Positions 37,134 through 49,177 of a stretch of DNA of 64,000 nt are shown in pieces. The notes under the pieces were generated by a model. It made no database searches, was not told the DNA's origin, and saw only the letters and a list, made by a program, of their open reading frames with translations. The translations under genes and the position numbers were made by a program. Each line of letters starts with the position of its first letter. The stretch's first letter is position 1. The stretch covers positions 454,916 through 518,915 of the forward strand of contig NZ_MODW01000002.1 in assembly GCF_001866135.1 (NCBI RefSeq). The letters are read 5' to 3'. This stretch comes from Microbacterium sp. LCT-H2 (GTDB taxonomy: Bacteria > Actinomycetota > Actinomycetes > Actinomycetales > Microbacteriaceae).

Positions 37134-38852
37134 ATGTCCTCGCATGATCCCTCCACCAGCGCGCCCATCGACATCAAGCCCCGCAGTCGCGTCGTCACCG
37201 ACGGCATCGAGGCCACGACCTCCCGCGGCATGCTCCGCGCCGTCGGCATGGGGGATGCCGACTGGGACAAGCCGCAGATCGGCATCGCGTCCAGCTGGAA
37301 CGAGATCACGCCCTGCAACCTGAGCCTCGACCGGCTCGCGCAGGGGGCGAAGGAGGGCGTGCACTCCGGCGGCGGCTACCCGCTGCAGTTCGGCACGATC
37401 TCCGTCTCGGACGGCATCTCGATGGGGCACGAGGGGATGCACTTCTCGCTCGTCTCCCGCGAGGTCATCGCCGACTCGGTCGAGACCGTGATGATGGCCG
37501 AGCGCCTCGACGGCTCCGTCCTCCTCGCCGGCTGCGACAAGTCCATCCCCGGCATGCTCATGGCCAGCGCGCGCCTCGACCTGTCCAGCGTGTTCCTGTA
37601 CGCCGGATCGATCGCACCGGGCTGGGTCAAGCTCTCCGACGGCACCGAGAAGGACGTCACGATCATCGACTCGTTCGAGGCGGTCGGCGCCTGCCGTGCC
37701 GGTCTCATGAGCGAGGAGGACCTCAAGCGCATCGAATGCGCCATCGCTCCCGGTGAGGGCGCGTGCGGCGGCATGTACACCGCCAACACCATGGCCTCCG
37801 TCGCCGAGGCGCTCGGGCTCAGCCTCCCGGGCTCCGCTGCGCCGCCCGCTGCCGACCGCCGTCGCGACTACTTCGCGCACCGCTCGGGCGAGGCGGTCGT
37901 GAACCTGCTCCGCCAGGGGATCACGACGCGCGACATCCTCACCAAGGAGGCGTTCGAGAACGCGATCGCCCTCGCGATGGCCCTCGGCGGCTCGACCAAC
38001 GTCGTCCTCCACCTCCTCGCGATCGCCCGCGAGGCCGAGGTCGAGCTGAGCCTGCACGACTTCAACCGCATCGGCGACAAGGTCCCGCACGTGGCCGACA
38101 TGAAGCCGTTCGGCAAGTACGTCATGAACGACGTCGACCGCCACGGCGGCATCCCCGTGATCATGAAGGCGATGCTCGACGAAGGGCTGCTGCACGGCGA
38201 CGCGCTCACGGTCACCGGCAAGACGCTCGCCGAGAACCTCGCCGAGCTCGACCCGCAGCCGATCGACGGCGAGGTCATCCACACCTTCGACAACCCGATC
38301 CACGCCACCGGCGGCCTGACGATCCTGCACGGATCGCTCGCGCCGGAGGGCGCCGTGGTCAAGACCGCCGGCTTCGACGCGGCCGTCTTCGAGGGCCCCG
38401 CGCGGGTCTTCGAGCGGGAGCGCGCCGCCATGGACGCGGTCGCCGAGGGCAGCATCGAACCGGGGACGGTCATCGTCATCCGGTACGAGGGTCCCAAGGG
38501 CGGACCGGGCATGCGCGAGATGCTCGCCATCACCGCCGCCATCAAGGGCGCGGGGCTCGGAAAAGATGTACTACTCTTGACGGACGGACGATTCTCAGGC
38601 GGCACAACCGGCCTGTGCATCGGCCACATAGCACCCGAAGCGGTGGACGCAGGTCCCATCGCCTTCGTGCGCGATGGTGATCTGATACGGGTCGATATCG
38701 CAGCTCGCTCTCTCGATCTACTCGTCGACGAGGCAGAGCTCGCCTCCCGCCGCTCTGGCTGGGAGCCGCTTCCCCCGCGCTACACCCGAGGCGTTCTTGC
38801 CAAGTACTCGCGCCTCGTGCGGTCCGCCGCCGAGGGCGCGACGACCGGCTGA
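37134..38852 (+). CDS. ilvD: Dihydroxy-acid dehydratase
   Basis: IlvD dehydrates dihydroxy acids to the keto acids of valine and isoleucine, using an iron-sulfur cluster. The 572 aa protein has cluster cysteines in [13 protein letters not shown] and [14 protein letters not shown], and the late [14 protein letters not shown] motif. The last about 95 codons (from about 38560) use many codons ending in A or T (GTA, CTA, TTG, TCA, ATA) that are rare elsewhere in the window, although the protein stays in frame and matches the family. This change in codon usage could mark recombination or an internal regulatory segment. It is followed by ilvBNC. Confidence 0.96.
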   Translation: MSSHDPSTSAPIDIKPRSRVVTDGIEATTSRGMLRAVGMGDADWDKPQIGIASSWNEITPCNLSLDRLAQGAKEGVHSGGGYPLQFGTISVSDGISMGHEGMHFSLVSREVIADSVETVMMAERLDGSVLLAGCDKSIPGMLMASARLDLSSVFLYAGSIAPGWVKLSDGTEKDVTIIDSFEAVGACRAGLMSEEDLKRIECAIAPGEGACGGMYTANTMASVAEALGLSLPGSAAPPAADRRRDYFAHRSGEAVVNLLRQGITTRDILTKEAFENAIALAMALGGSTNVVLHLLAIAREAEVELSLHDFNRIGDKVPHVADMKPFGKYVMNDVDRHGGIPVIMKAMLDEGLLHGDALTVTGKTLAENLAELDPQPIDGEVIHTFDNPIHATGGLTILHGSLAPEGAVVKTAGFDAAVFEGPARVFERERAAMDAVAEGSIEPGTVIVIRYEGPKGGPGMREMLAITAAIKGAGLGKDVLLLTDGRFSGGTTGLCIGHIAPEAVDAGPIAFVRDGDLIRVDIAARSLDLLVDEAELASRRSGWEPLPPRYTRGVLAKYSRLVRSAAEGATTG

Positions 38853-38922
38853 TCCATCGACCGGCTCAGCAACCGCTCGATCGGAGCGCCGGTGTCCCGC
38901 ACAGTTCATCAGAAGGAAAGTC

Positions 38923-42323
<3,401 letters not shown>

Positions 42324-42336
42324 TTCGACTCGCGAA

Positions 42337-42376
42337 CGAACGGGCGTCCCTCCGGGGGCGCCCGTTCGGCGTTTCG
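42337..42376 (+). terminator. Terminator after ilvC
   Basis: CGAACGGGCG at 42337-42346 pairs perfectly with CGCCCGTTCG at 42359-42368 around a 12-base loop. A short GTTT follows. It separates the BCAA operon from the fucosidase locus. Confidence 0.85.
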
Positions 42377-42393
42377 CGTGCCATTCACCGACG

Positions 42394-42410
42394 CAGACAT
42401 CGGATGTCTG
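42394..42410. promoter_or_regulatory. Perfect 17 bp palindrome, probable ROK-regulator operator (site 1)
   Basis: CAGACATC-G-GATGTCTG is a perfect inverted repeat centred on the G at 42402, just 15 bp before the fucosidase start. Its core ACATCGGATGT recurs at 44947-44957 next to the ROK regulator. A repressor bound here would block transcription start or early elongation. Confidence 0.7.
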
Positions 42411-42425
42411 TGCCAGGATGGACGC

Positions 42426-43691
42426 ATGCGACAGGAATGGTTTGATGACGCCCGCTTCGGCATGTTCGTCCACTTCGGCCTCTACAGCGGGGCCGCGCGG
42501 CACGAGTGGGTGCAGAACTACGAACGCCTCACCGACGAGGAGTACCGCCCCTACTTCGACAACTTCGATCCCGACCTCTTCGACGCCGCGGCCCTGGCGA
42601 GGACAGCCAAGGAGACGGGGATGGGCTACGTCGTGCTCACGACGAAGCACCACGACGGCTTCTGCCTCTGGGACTCGAAGCTGACCGACTTCACCTCCGT
42701 CACGGCGGTCGGACGGGACCTCGTGCGCGAGTACGTCGACGCCCTCCGTGCCGAGGGGGTCCGCGTCGGCCTCTACCACTCGGTCATCGACTGGCATCAC
42801 CCCGATTTCACGGTGGACTGGAACCATCCCCGACGCGACGACGAAAACGCGCACGCCCTGAACGAGGGGCGCGACATGGCCCGCTACCGCGAGTACTTGC
42901 ACGGTCAGGTCCGCGAGCTGCTCACCGAGTACGGCGACATCGACTACCTGTTCTTCGACTTCACCTACCCGGAGTCCAAGGACGGCTGGGAGGGCAAGGG
43001 GCCGCAGGACTGGGACGCCGAGGCGCTGCTCGCGCTGTGCCGCGAGCTGCAGCCGGAGATGCTCGTCAACGACCGTCTCGGCATCCCCGCGGACTTCGTG
43101 ACGCCCGAGCAGTACCAGCCGACGGCTCCGATCGTCCGCGACGGGGTGCCCCTCGTGTGGGAGGCGTGCCAGACGCTCAACGGCTCCTGGGGCTATCACC
43201 GGGACAACACCGACCAGAAGTCGCCGGTGCTGCTCGTGCAGATGCTCGTCGACTCGGTGTCGATGGGCGGCAACATGCTGCTCAACATCGGTCCGGACGG
43301 GCGCGGGGCGATCGCGCCCCGGGATGCGGCCACGCTCGCCGAGATCGGGGAGTGGATGCGGCTCCACGACCGCGCCGTGATCGGGGCCGGTCATGCGCCG
43401 TTCACGCCGCCCCGAGAGGGCGTGTACACGCTCCGCGGCGACCGGCTCTACCTGAGCCTGTTCAGCTGGCCGCTGGGCTTCGTGCATCTGCCCGGTCTTG
43501 CGGGCAAGGTCTCGTATGCGCGCCTGCTGAACGACGGGTCCTGGCTGCGTACGAGCGTCAGCGACCCGGACCAGCAGGCCGACCTGATGACTCCGGCGGG
43601 CGAGGCCGAGGGGACGCTCACGGTGCATCTGCCGGTGCGGCGTCCCGACGTGCTGATGCCGGTCATCGAGCTGCGCCTCACGGGGGAGTGA
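42426..43691 (+). CDS. Alpha-L-fucosidase, GH29 (first copy)
   Basis: The 421 aa protein belongs to family GH29, which releases L-fucose from oligosaccharides with a retaining mechanism. The N-terminus FGMFVHFGLYSG and the substrate-binding VLTTKHHDGFCLWDSK are conserved. The likely nucleophile is Asp178 in LFFDFTYPE. There is no signal peptide, so it acts in the cytoplasm on imported sugars. I chose the ATG at 42426 (MRQEWFDDAR). It is a separate unit from the second copy at 50755, and the shared palindrome suggests common control. Confidence 0.92.
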   Translation: MRQEWFDDARFGMFVHFGLYSGAARHEWVQNYERLTDEEYRPYFDNFDPDLFDAAALARTAKETGMGYVVLTTKHHDGFCLWDSKLTDFTSVTAVGRDLVREYVDALRAEGVRVGLYHSVIDWHHPDFTVDWNHPRRDDENAHALNEGRDMARYREYLHGQVRELLTEYGDIDYLFFDFTYPESKDGWEGKGPQDWDAEALLALCRELQPEMLVNDRLGIPADFVTPEQYQPTAPIVRDGVPLVWEACQTLNGSWGYHRDNTDQKSPVLLVQMLVDSVSMGGNMLLNIGPDGRGAIAPRDAATLAEIGEWMRLHDRAVIGAGHAPFTPPREGVYTLRGDRLYLSLFSWPLGFVHLPGLAGKVSYARLLNDGSWLRTSVSDPDQQADLMTPAGEAEGTLTVHLPVRRPDVLMPVIELRLTGE

Positions 43692-43710
43692 GGCGGGCGG
43701 TGGCGGCGGC

Positions 43711-44862
43711 TCAGGCCGTCGCCACCGGTATCTCCATGCCCTCCAGCGCGAGGCGGGCGGCGCCGTGCAGGATCGCGTCCGCGCCGGTGGCCGCGGCCTC
43801 GATCCGCAGGCGCTGGGTCGCGAGCGGGTGGCAGGCCTCGTAGACCCGGCTGCGCACCGCGGCGATGAACGGCTCGGAGGCGCTCATGCTCCCGGTGAGG
43901 AAGAGGGCGTGCGGGTTGAAGAAGTTCACGACCCCGGAGAGCGCCTGACCCAGGTGGGTCCCGGCAGTGCGGACGAGCGTCGTCGCCAGCGGGTCCGCGT
44001 CCCGTGCCAGTGTCAGCACGTCGGCCGTGGTGCGGACGTCGGTGTTGCCGCGCTCGCGCATCTGGCGGACGAGGCTCGCGCCGCTGGCCACGGTCTCCAG
44101 GCAGCCGGTGTTGCCGCAGGAGCAGGGGATGTCCCCGCTGCCGTCGATCCGCGTGTGCGTGATGTCGCCGGCTGCGGCGGTCGCTCCCCGATGGATGTGC
44201 CCGTCCACGATGATCCCGCTGCCGATCGCCGTGCCCGCCTTGACGGTGATGCTGTGCTGGGTGTGCCCGAGCTGGCGACGGTGTTCGCCGAGGGCGGCGA
44301 GATTGGCGTCGTTGTCGACGACGACGGGGACGCCGTGGCGCTCCGCGAGGTGCTCGCCGACGCGGAATCCGGGCCACCCCGGCATCCGCGATGGCTGGTC
44401 CACCGCACCGGTGGCGACGTCGACGGGGCCGGGCAGGCTCACGCCGATCGCGTGGACCCGCGTCTCGGCGAGCAGGCGCTCGAACACCTCCGACACTCTC
44501 TCCAGCGTGGCCTCCGGGCCGTCCGCGACATCGATCGCGATGGTCTCCGAGTGGAGCAGGCCGCCGCTGAGGTCGTGCCGCCCGATGCGGGCATGGCGCC
44601 CGCCGAGATCGGCGGACAGCACGATCCCGTCGCCGGCGATCCGGAGCACGCGCGGCCGTCGTCCGCCGCGGGAGGTGCCGGCCCCGGCCTCCTCCAACAC
44701 CCCGGCATCGAGAAGCGCCTGCACGCGTAGGCCGACGGTGGAGGCGGCCACGCCGAGAGCGGAGGCGAGCTCCGAGCGGGAGCGGGCCTGCCCGCGCGCG
44801 ACGAAGTCGAGGATGCGCCGGGTGTGCGGATCGTCGACGGGGGTGTCGGCGGGGTTCGTCAT
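43711..44862 (-). CDS. ROK-family transcriptional repressor (NagC/Xyl type)
   Basis: This 383 aa protein combines an N-terminal winged helix (SRSELASALGVAASTVGLRV, near residues 28-48) with a ROK sugar-binding domain. The ROK zinc motif CSCGNTGCLE is intact, but the ATP-binding motif is degraded (ADLGGRHARIG instead of DxGGT), consistent with a sugar-sensing repressor rather than a kinase. I chose the ATG at 44862, with GGGCCTCC upstream. It diverges from the ABC importer operon. The palindromes at 44946 and 45014 in the 199 bp gap are candidate binding sites. Confidence 0.93.
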   Translation of the reverse strand: MTNPADTPVDDPHTRRILDFVARGQARSRSELASALGVAASTVGLRVQALLDAGVLEEAGAGTSRGGRRPRVLRIAGDGIVLSADLGGRHARIGRHDLSGGLLHSETIAIDVADGPEATLERVSEVFERLLAETRVHAIGVSLPGPVDVATGAVDQPSRMPGWPGFRVGEHLAERHGVPVVVDNDANLAALGEHRRQLGHTQHSITVKAGTAIGSGIIVDGHIHRGATAAAGDITHTRIDGSGDIPCSCGNTGCLETVASGASLVRQMRERGNTDVRTTADVLTLARDADPLATTLVRTAGTHLGQALSGVVNFFNPHALFLTGSMSASEPFIAAVRSRVYEACHPLATQRLRIEAAATGADAILHGAARLALEGMEIPVATA

Positions 44863-44945
44863 GGAGGCCCTTCGTCTCGGAGCATCGTCAGCGTAGCGGG
44901 GGTGTCGCATGTTTCGGGGGAGTGACGAATTATCACCACCCTATA

Positions 44946-44958
44946 AACATCGGATGTT
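44946..44958. promoter_or_regulatory. Palindrome with shared core, probable ROK-regulator operator (site 2)
   Basis: AACATC-G-GATGTT is a perfect 13 bp inverted repeat centred on G44952. Its 11 bp core ACATCGGATGT is identical to site 1 at 42394-42410. It lies between the divergent rok and sugar-binding-protein genes. Confidence 0.7.
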
Positions 44959-45013
44959 CAGCTTGCGGCACCTTGCGAACTATGACAGCGTAACTTCATA
45001 CGAAATCCTAATT

Positions 45014-45038
45014 GGTTAGTTCGAGTCTCGAAATAACC
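45014..45038. promoter_or_regulatory. Second, larger inverted repeat upstream of the ABC operon
   Basis: GGTTA at 45014-45018 pairs with TAACC at 45034-45038, and an inner TTCGAG-T-CTCGAA (45020-45032) has the same centre at 45026. The only unpaired bases besides the centre are 45019 and 45033. It ends 23 bp before the binding-protein ATG and differs in sequence from sites 1 and 2. Confidence 0.6.
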
Positions 45039-45061
45039 GTTCCCTTCTCAGGAGGCATTCA

Positions 45062-46321
45062 ATGAAGAAGTTGCTTGTGGGGGCTGTCGCCGCTGTCGCG
45101 GGCGTGGCCGTGGCGATGACCGGTTGTGCGAGCAGCGGGGGATCCGGAGGCTCGGCCGACGGCGACACCATCGTCGTGGACATGTGGGCCGGCAGCGAGT
45201 CGGACGTCGACGCGCTGGAGGCGCAGATCGAGTTCGCGCAGAAGCAGAACCCGGACATCAAGATCAAGCTGCAGACCTCGCCGTGGAGCGACTTCTTCAC
45301 GAAGCTCACCACCAACATGGCCAGCGGCAACATGGCCTGCATCACCGGCATGAGCGGTGCGCAGCTCGGCGGCTACACGGCGGGCTTCCGTCAGCTCAGC
45401 GACGAGGACCTCGAGACCGCGGGCATCGACTGGTCGGAGTTCAACCCGAGCGCCGACGGCATCCTCAGCTTCGAGGGCAAGGTCTACGGCGTGCCGTTCG
45501 ACGTCGCCACCATGCTCGTCTACTACAACCAGGACATGCTGACGGCCGCCGGCGCCGCGACTCCGGAGATCGGCTGGACGTTCGACGACTTCGCCACGAT
45601 CGCGGCCGACGCCACCAAGGACGGCAAGTACGGCTTCGGCATGGGTATGGGCGGCTACCAGTGGATGTCGATGCCGATCGCCTACTCCGCCACGCAGCCC
45701 GCCTCCGAGGACGGCACGCTGCACATCGACGATGAGGACTTCGTCGACGCGGCCTCCTGGTACGCGGGACTCGTCACGGAGAAGAAGGTCGCGGCTCCGG
45801 TCGCCTCCGCTTCCGACACGGGCTGGGGCGAGAACCAGTACACGGGCGGCAACGCGGCCATGGCCGTCGACGGCACCTGGAACGCGGTCAGCTACCTCAA
45901 CAACGAGTCCGGCTTCGCCGCCGGCATGGTGCCGCTGCCCGCCGGCGTGGACGGCAACCCCGGTCCGATCCTCGGCTCCGGCTACGGCATCGCGGAGAAC
46001 TGTAAGAACCCGGAGGCCGCGCTGAAGGTGCTCGGCTCCCTGGTCGGCGAGGACGCCCAGGACTACATCGCCTCGTCCGGCCGCTCGTACCCTGCCCGCA
46101 TCTCGTCGCAGCCGCTGTACTTCGAGTCGATCGACGAGCAGTACCGGGACCAGGTCCAGTCGGTGTTCGAGGCCGCGTTCGGCGACACGGTGCCGCTCTA
46201 CATGACCAAGAACTGGCAGAAGCTCGACAGCTACATCCAGCCCAACCTCGTCAGCGTCTACAACGGCCAGATGACGATGGAGGAGCTGTTGTCGAACGCC
46301 CAGGCACAGTTCGGCGAGTAA
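45062..46321 (+). CDS. Sugar ABC transporter substrate-binding lipoprotein
   Basis: The 419 aa protein has a lipoprotein signal ([14 protein letters not shown], lipobox MTGC with Cys22) and then a family-1-type solute-binding fold. Typical segments are [38 protein letters not shown] and [15 protein letters not shown]. It captures an oligosaccharide outside the membrane for the two permeases that follow. Its position between GH29 enzymes suggests a fucosylated oligosaccharide, but the ligand is unproven. A strong ribosome binding site (AGGAGG) precedes the ATG. Confidence 0.93.
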   Translation: MKKLLVGAVAAVAGVAVAMTGCASSGGSGGSADGDTIVVDMWAGSESDVDALEAQIEFAQKQNPDIKIKLQTSPWSDFFTKLTTNMASGNMACITGMSGAQLGGYTAGFRQLSDEDLETAGIDWSEFNPSADGILSFEGKVYGVPFDVATMLVYYNQDMLTAAGAATPEIGWTFDDFATIAADATKDGKYGFGMGMGGYQWMSMPIAYSATQPASEDGTLHIDDEDFVDAASWYAGLVTEKKVAAPVASASDTGWGENQYTGGNAAMAVDGTWNAVSYLNNESGFAAGMVPLPAGVDGNPGPILGSGYGIAENCKNPEAALKVLGSLVGEDAQDYIASSGRSYPARISSQPLYFESIDEQYRDQVQSVFEAAFGDTVPLYMTKNWQKLDSYIQPNLVSVYNGQMTMEELLSNAQAQFGE

Positions 46322-46364
46322 GCCGGATCCGGCCCGCACAGCAGTAACAGAGAAAGACAACGAG

Positions 46365-47270
46365 ATGACGATCACGACGAGACGTCGAGGATCGCTCGCC
46401 AAGGTCGAGGGCCGCCAGGCGCTGGGTTTCGCAAGCCCGGCCCTGGTGGGCCTCGCCCTGTTCACGATCGTGCCCGTGGGGCTGTCGATCGTGATGAGCG
46501 TGTTCGACTGGCCGACCTTCGGCGAACGCACCTTCAACGGGGTGGACAACTACGTCAAGCTGTTCACCAGCAGCCCGGACTTCTGGCCCGCGCTGCGGAA
46601 CTCGGCCGTGTACACGCTGCTGTACGTGCCGTTGAGCGTCGCTCTCTCGCTCGTGCTCGCCCTCGGACTCGGCCCCCGCATCCGCGGCCGCGGTGCCCTG
46701 CGCGTCCTCTTCTTCATCCCCGTCGTGACCCCGATGGTCGCGAACGTCCTGGTGTGGAAGATGATGCTGCAGCCGCAGGGGCTCTTCAACGGCCTCTCGG
46801 TCACCTGGTTCGGCATCGAGCTGCCGAACTTCCTCGCCGACCCCAACTGGGCGATGACCATGGTCGTCGTCATGAGCGTCTGGCAGGGTCTCGGCTACAA
46901 CATGCTGATCTTCTCCGCGGCCCTCGAGCAGCTCCCGGAGAGCGTGCTGGAGGCCGCCAGTATCGACGGTGCGCAGGGGTTCCGGCGCGTCTGGAGCATC
47001 ATCATCCCGATGATCTCGCCGTCGATCTTCTTCGCGACGATCATGACGATGATCACCTCGCTCCAGGTCTTCGTCCAGCCGCAGATGCTCACCGGAGGCG
47101 GCCCCGGCAACGCCACCAAGCCGCTCGTGATGTACATCTGGGAGCAGGGCTTCACCTTCGGCGACCTCGGGCTCGCCGCCGCCGCCGCATGGATCCTCTT
47201 CGCGATCATCATCGCGATCACGGGCATCCAGTTCGCCGCACAGAAGAAGTGGGTGCACTATGAGCACTGA
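46365..47270 (+). CDS. Sugar ABC transporter permease (MalF type)
   Basis: The 301 aa inner-membrane protein has about six membrane segments and the EAA-type loop ESVLEAASIDGAQGFRRVWS, where the transport ATPase docks. The N-terminus LGFASPALVGLALFTIVPVG is typical of MalF-like permeases. It overlaps the next permease gene by 11 bp. No ATP-binding subunit is encoded nearby, so a shared MsmK-type ATPase elsewhere in the genome probably powers the importer. Confidence 0.94.
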   Translation: MTITTRRRGSLAKVEGRQALGFASPALVGLALFTIVPVGLSIVMSVFDWPTFGERTFNGVDNYVKLFTSSPDFWPALRNSAVYTLLYVPLSVALSLVLALGLGPRIRGRGALRVLFFIPVVTPMVANVLVWKMMLQPQGLFNGLSVTWFGIELPNFLADPNWAMTMVVVMSVWQGLGYNMLIFSAALEQLPESVLEAASIDGAQGFRRVWSIIIPMISPSIFFATIMTMITSLQVFVQPQMLTGGGPGNATKPLVMYIWEQGFTFGDLGLAAAAAWILFAIIIAITGIQFAAQKKWVHYEH

Positions 47271-48174
47271 GACCCTCCTCCGGCCCACCGGCACCGCCCC
47301 GCGGCGTCAGCGCGAGCGGGAGCGGGCCCGCGGCGCGGCGACCACGCCCGGCGCGCGTGCCCGGCTGATCCTCGCGCACGTCACCATCTACGTCGCGGCG
47401 CTCATCTTCATCGCGCCGCTCGTCTACGCGTTCTTCTCGGCCCTCAAGCCGAACTCCGAGATGTTCTCGATGCCGCCGACCCTGGTGGGCTCCGAGATCC
47501 GCTGGAGCAACTTCGTCGACGTCTTCGCCTACGGACCGTTCCTGACGTACATCATGAACTCGTTCATCGTGGCGATCGGTGGCACCCTGGTCGTGCTCGT
47601 GGTGTCCACCACGGCCGGATACGCGTTCGGGCGCCTGCGGTGGAAGGGCAGGGACGCGGTGTTCGTCCTCTTCCTCGCCACGCTGATGGTGCCTGCCGAG
47701 GTGCTCGTCATCCCCATGTTCCAGGTCATGCAGTGGTTCAACTGGGTCGACACCTATCAGGCGCTCATCCTGCCCTTCGCGTTCGGCGCCTTCGGCACGT
47801 TCCTGATGCGGCAGTTCTTCCGCGGCATCCCGTACGAGCTGGAGGAGGCGGCCCGCGTCGACGGCGCCGGCCCCGTCCGGTCGTTCCTGCAGATCATCCT
47901 GCCGCTGTCGAAGTCCGCGGTCGCGGTGCTCGCGGTCTTCACGTTCCTGTCCTTCTGGAACAGCTACCTCTGGCCCCTCATCGTCACGGTCGACTACAAC
48001 GCGCACGGCACGCTGCCCGTCGGCCTGGCGAGCTTCGCCGGCCTCACCGGCACCCGCTGGGACCTGCAGATGGCCGCCGCGATCATCTCGATGATCCCCA
48101 CCACTCTGCTCGTGATCGTGCTGCAGAAGCATCTGGTCAAGGGCATCGCGATGGCCGGGCTGGGCGGACGATGA
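47260..48174 (+). CDS. Sugar ABC transporter permease (MalG type)
   Basis: The 304 aa protein is the partner permease with six membrane segments. Its EAA loop is PYELEEAARVDGAGPVRSFL, and the region MVPAEVLVIPMFQVM is typical for MalG. The N-terminus is Arg-rich and cytoplasmic. Its stop overlaps the ROK kinase start by 4 bp (ATGA), so transporter and kinase are made together. Confidence 0.94.
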   Translation: MSTETLLRPTGTAPRRQRERERARGAATTPGARARLILAHVTIYVAALIFIAPLVYAFFSALKPNSEMFSMPPTLVGSEIRWSNFVDVFAYGPFLTYIMNSFIVAIGGTLVVLVVSTTAGYAFGRLRWKGRDAVFVLFLATLMVPAEVLVIPMFQVMQWFNWVDTYQALILPFAFGAFGTFLMRQFFRGIPYELEEAARVDGAGPVRSFLQIILPLSKSAVAVLAVFTFLSFWNSYLWPLIVTVDYNAHGTLPVGLASFAGLTGTRWDLQMAAAIISMIPTTLLVIVLQKHLVKGIAMAGLGGR

Positions 48175-49145
48175 GCGCGGTCGGGCAGCAGACGGACGAC
48201 CCTCGACGAACGACCACGGGCCTCGGGTCCGACCTGGCGTTGGCGGGGGTGGACATCGGGGGCACGAAGATCGCGGCCCTCGTCGTGGATGCCTTCGGAG
48301 TCGTCCTCGCACGCGGAAGCGTGCCGGCGCCCGCGAGCGTCGGCGGCTCGGCGATGGCGGATACGGCGGCCGGTCTCGTCGCGCGGCTGGCGACCGAGGC
48401 CGGTGTCGCGGTCGCCGCGGTGGGGGTGGGTGCCGCGGGGGTCATCGACCACGAGAGCGGCACCATCCGCGCCGCGTCCGCCCTGTTCGCGGACTGGGCG
48501 GGTTTCCCGCTCGGCCCGGAGCTGGCGCAGCGCCTCGGCGTCCCGGTGCGGGTGGAGAACGACGTGAACGCCTTCCTCCTCGGAGAAGCCGCCGCGGCGG
48601 GTCCGAGCGTGCCCGATGTGCTCGGCGTGATGCTCGGCACGGGCGTCGGCGGCGCGCTGGTCATCGGCGGGGAGCTGCACCACGGCCCGCACGGCGCGGC
48701 CGGGGAGATCGGGCATACGCCCGGGTACAGCGACCTCGTCTGCACCTGCGGGCAGACCGGTCACCTGGAGACCCTGGCCTCCGGAACGTCGATCGCCCGG
48801 CGGTTCGAGGAGCGCACCGGGCGTCCGGTGGACGATGCCAGGGAGGTCGCGGAGGCCGCCAGGGCCGGCGACGCCGACGCGCGCGCGGTGTTCCACGACG
48901 CCGGGCGCGCGCTCGCCCTCGCCTGCGCGAGCGCCGCGACGCTCCTCGACCTGCCGACCGCCATCGTCGGCGGCGGGGTCACGGCGGCCTGGGACCTCCT
49001 GTCGCCGTCGATCGAGCAGACCCTGCGCACCGACGCCCCGGTGTCCGGCATCGCGCTGCGCATCGTCCCCGCCGTCCTCGGCGCCGACGCCGTCGCGCTC
49101 GGTGCCATCGAGAGCGCCCGGCGCGCCCTCGCCCCCGTTTCCTGA
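48171..49145 (+). CDS. ROK-family sugar kinase
   Basis: The 324 aa protein lacks a helix-turn-helix and has an intact ATP-binding motif VDIGGTKIAAL (Asp28) plus the catalytic ENDVNAF. These features suggest an active sugar kinase. The zinc motif reads CTCGQTGHLE, with His in place of the third Cys, an unusual substitution. It may phosphorylate glucose, N-acetylglucosamine or another sugar released by the intracellular fucosidases. It overlaps the upstream permease gene. Confidence 0.9.
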   Translation: MSAVGQQTDDPRRTTTGLGSDLALAGVDIGGTKIAALVVDAFGVVLARGSVPAPASVGGSAMADTAAGLVARLATEAGVAVAAVGVGAAGVIDHESGTIRAASALFADWAGFPLGPELAQRLGVPVRVENDVNAFLLGEAAAAGPSVPDVLGVMLGTGVGGALVIGGELHHGPHGAAGEIGHTPGYSDLVCTCGQTGHLETLASGTSIARRFEERTGRPVDDAREVAEAARAGDADARAVFHDAGRALALACASAATLLDLPTAIVGGGVTAAWDLLSPSIEQTLRTDAPVSGIALRIVPAVLGADAVALGAIESARRALAPVS

Positions 49146-49177
49146 CCACGACTGCGACCGCAGAGGAGAACAGCACC

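Noticed and set aside
38555..38852. Frameshift or truncation at the ilvD 3' end
   Set aside because: Despite altered codon usage, the frame continues through conserved motifs to a normal C-terminus.
38853..38922. Leader-peptide attenuator for ilvBNC
   Set aside because: The 70 bp gap has no short frame rich in Val/Leu/Ile codons and no pair of alternative hairpins, so classical attenuation is not supported here.
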